Program-made: the position numbers and the translations under genes
From: Candidatus Bathyarchaeota archaeon
GTDB taxonomy: Archaea > Thermoproteota > Bathyarchaeia > RBG-16-48-13 > GCA-020355125
Assembly: GCA_026014905.1 (NCBI GenBank)
Contig: JAOZHK010000074.1
Coordinates: 1-5,643, forward strand
DNA length: 5,643 nucleotides
Direction of reading: 5' to 3'
Part shown: positions 4,353 through 5,643 of the stretch, in pieces
How the letters are laid out: every line of letters starts with the position of its first letter
How positions within the stretch are numbered: the first letter of the stretch is position 1
The notes under the pieces: model-generated
Databases searched by the model: none
Told to the model about the DNA's origin: nothing
The model's input: only the letters and a program-made list of their open reading frames with translations

Positions 4353-5643
4353 TTATATTGATCCAAGTGCTTGCGCTTGTTTGAGCATAGCGTTGGCTTC
4401 AGCAACGAAGTCTTTCCCTTCGATACTGATGTTATGGAACATTTCTAACCGGCTTGCGCCTAAACCATAGAGATCCAGAAGCTTTTTCGTGAGTTCAACA
4501 CGTCGTTTTGCCGTTGAACTACCAGTTTCATAGTGGCAGCCATCAGCTTTACATCCAACGACCATGACAGCGTCTGCACCATTCTTCAACGCAGAAAGGA
4601 AGTGATGGACTTTCAACGCGCCAGTACAGGGGACTTTCAGGATGCGAACGTTCGCGGGATATTCGGCCGCCGCCATCCCCGCAGTATCAATGGCAGTGAA
4701 TCCACATTCCGCACAGCTAAATGCAAGGACACTTCCATCTTTAGGAGCATGCTGAAGTAAGGCAGTTATCTGCGCCATGATCTGATCCTCGGTTAATCCT
4801 TGAATCGTGATAGCATTCTTCGGACATGTTCCCGCACAAATACCACAGGAATCACATTTGACATCATCCACGGTTGCGACGATGTGGACATCATCTTCTT
4901 CAAGGCGTATCGCGCCATACGGACACATGACGGGGCAGAATTCACAGTCTCCACATAGTTCTGAATCAATGACCGCGGTTGTGGCGTCTTTTACATATTT
5001 GCCTGCGGTCATGAATTTCGCCGCTTTTAGAGCAGCGGAACTCGCGTGCAATGACGTCGTTGGAGCATCTTTCGGAAACGTTGCGCCACCACAGATATAG
5101 ATGCCTCGCAATTTGGTTTCGGTGGGACGCAGTTTGGCATTGTATTCTTTGAAAAAGCCATCGTCGCCAAGATCAAGGCCAACCAGTTCGGCAAGTTCTT
5201 GTGTACCAGTCGCGGGCACGAATGCCGTGGAGAGGACAACGAGGTCGGCTTCAAGACTGAGGAAATCACCAAGCAATGCATCCTCCGTGTCAACCACAAG
5301 AGACCCGGTCGAAGGATCGCGCATCACCTCGGTGGGTCGTCCTTTAACAAATTTCACCCCGACTTCGCGAGCTTTTTCATAATAGTTCTCTTCGTGTTCA
5401 CGTCCCCAACTGCGAATATCGATGTAGCACATCTTCACATCCGCATCAGGGATTCGCTCTTTAATCATGAGGGCATGTTTTAACCCAATCATACAGCAGA
5501 TACTGGAACAGTAGGCATTATAGCGTTGATCACGAGAACCTGCACACTGAATCATGACAATCTGCTTTGCTTCCTTCTTATCAGAGGGTCGGAGAAGCGC
5601 CCCATTTGTGGGACCAAACGGATCCAGCATCTCCGCTAACTCA
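4353..5643 (-). CDS. hdrA: HdrA with C-terminal MvhD/FlpD domain (N-terminal part outside the window)
   Basis: The frame is open through the right edge; about 429 codons are visible and the N-terminal portion, which would carry the first FAD-binding motif, is missing. Counting from the Met at 5630 (internal, not the start), the order is: the HdrA core with QCAGSRD (28-34) and the YCSSICCM cysteine cluster (C41, C45, C46); the FAD-domain end with ADLVVLSTAFVP (128-139) and GIYICGGATFPKDAPTTSLHASSAALKAA (176-204 region); two ferredoxin motifs CxxCxxCxxxCP (C226/229/232/236 and C259/262/265/269); then from about 300 an MvhD/FlpD domain with C306-x2-C309, C335, C360 and C365, expected to bind a [2Fe-2S] cluster. 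HdrA is the flavin electron-bifurcating subunit; MvhD is normally a separate small protein linking it to hydrogenase or formate dehydrogenase. Their fusion implies electrons enter directly from such a partner, whose genes are not seen here. It is the upstream gene of hdrA-hdrC-hdrB. Confidence 0.95.
   Translation of the reverse strand, partial: ELAEMLDPFGPTNGALLRPSDKKEAKQIVMIQCAGSRDQRYNAYCSSICCMIGLKHALMIKERIPDADVKMCYIDIRSWGREHEENYYEKAREVGVKFVKGRPTEVMRDPSTGSLVVDTEDALLGDFLSLEADLVVLSTAFVPATGTQELAELVGLDLGDDGFFKEYNAKLRPTETKLRGIYICGGATFPKDAPTTSLHASSAALKAAKFMTAGKYVKDATTAVIDSELCGDCEFCPVMCPYGAIRLEEDDVHIVATVDDVKCDSCGICAGTCPKNAITIQGLTEDQIMAQITALLQHAPKDGSVLAFSCAECGFTAIDTAGMAAAEYPANVRILKVPCTGALKVHHFLSALKNGADAVMVVGCKADGCHYETGSSTAKRRVELTKKLLDLYGLGASRLEMFHNISIEGKDFVAEANAMLKQAQALGSI

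Overview
The window looks archaeal. TATA-box elements of the TTTATATA type sit upstream of two genes, Shine-Dalgarno sequences of the GGTGAT/GGAG type precede the hdr genes, and the main gene set is a heterodisulfide reductase (Hdr) cluster. It also holds an Lrp-type ligand-binding protein without a DNA-binding domain and a TM-plus-coiled-coil protein, both of kinds I associate with archaeal genomes. An uncultivated lineage of the Asgard (Thor/Hermod-like) or Bathyarchaeia sort would fit, but I cannot place it by sequence alone.

Layout, left to right. (1) Positions 1-272, plus strand: the 3' end of a gene whose start is outside the window; its tail resembles the C-terminus of LarA-like (DUF2088) nickel-pincer isomerases, a tentative call. 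(2) 273-415: intergenic, with a TATA box at 322-330. (3) 416-1609, plus: a complete 12-TM major facilitator (MFS) transporter. (4) 1610-1800: convergent intergenic region with no gene I can support. (5) 1801-2301, minus: a protein made of two tandem RAM (Lrp/AsnC effector-binding) domains and no helix-turn-helix. (6) 2302-2463: AT-rich divergent intergenic region with a strong minus-strand TATA box and two TACGCG...CGTA palindromes. (7) 2464-2931, plus: a small protein with one TM helix and a duplicated coiled-coil segment. (8) 2936-5643, minus: hdrA-hdrC-hdrB, with hdrA cut by the right edge and carrying a C-terminal MvhD/FlpD domain.

The three hdr genes are packed as one transcription unit: a 17-nt gap between hdrA and hdrC, and a 4-nt ATGA overlap between hdrC and hdrB. 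In characterised systems HdrA bifurcates electrons through FAD, HdrC relays them through two [4Fe-4S] clusters, and HdrB reduces a disulfide at two noncubane [4Fe-4S] clusters; MvhD is the entry point for electrons from a hydrogenase or formate dehydrogenase. All cluster ligands expected in HdrB, HdrC and the visible part of HdrA-MvhD are present, so this is predicted to be an active complex. The electron donor subunits and the natural disulfide substrate are not shown here. No mobile element, CRISPR array or RNA gene was found. The least explained parts are the divergent region with its palindromes and the coiled-coil protein.
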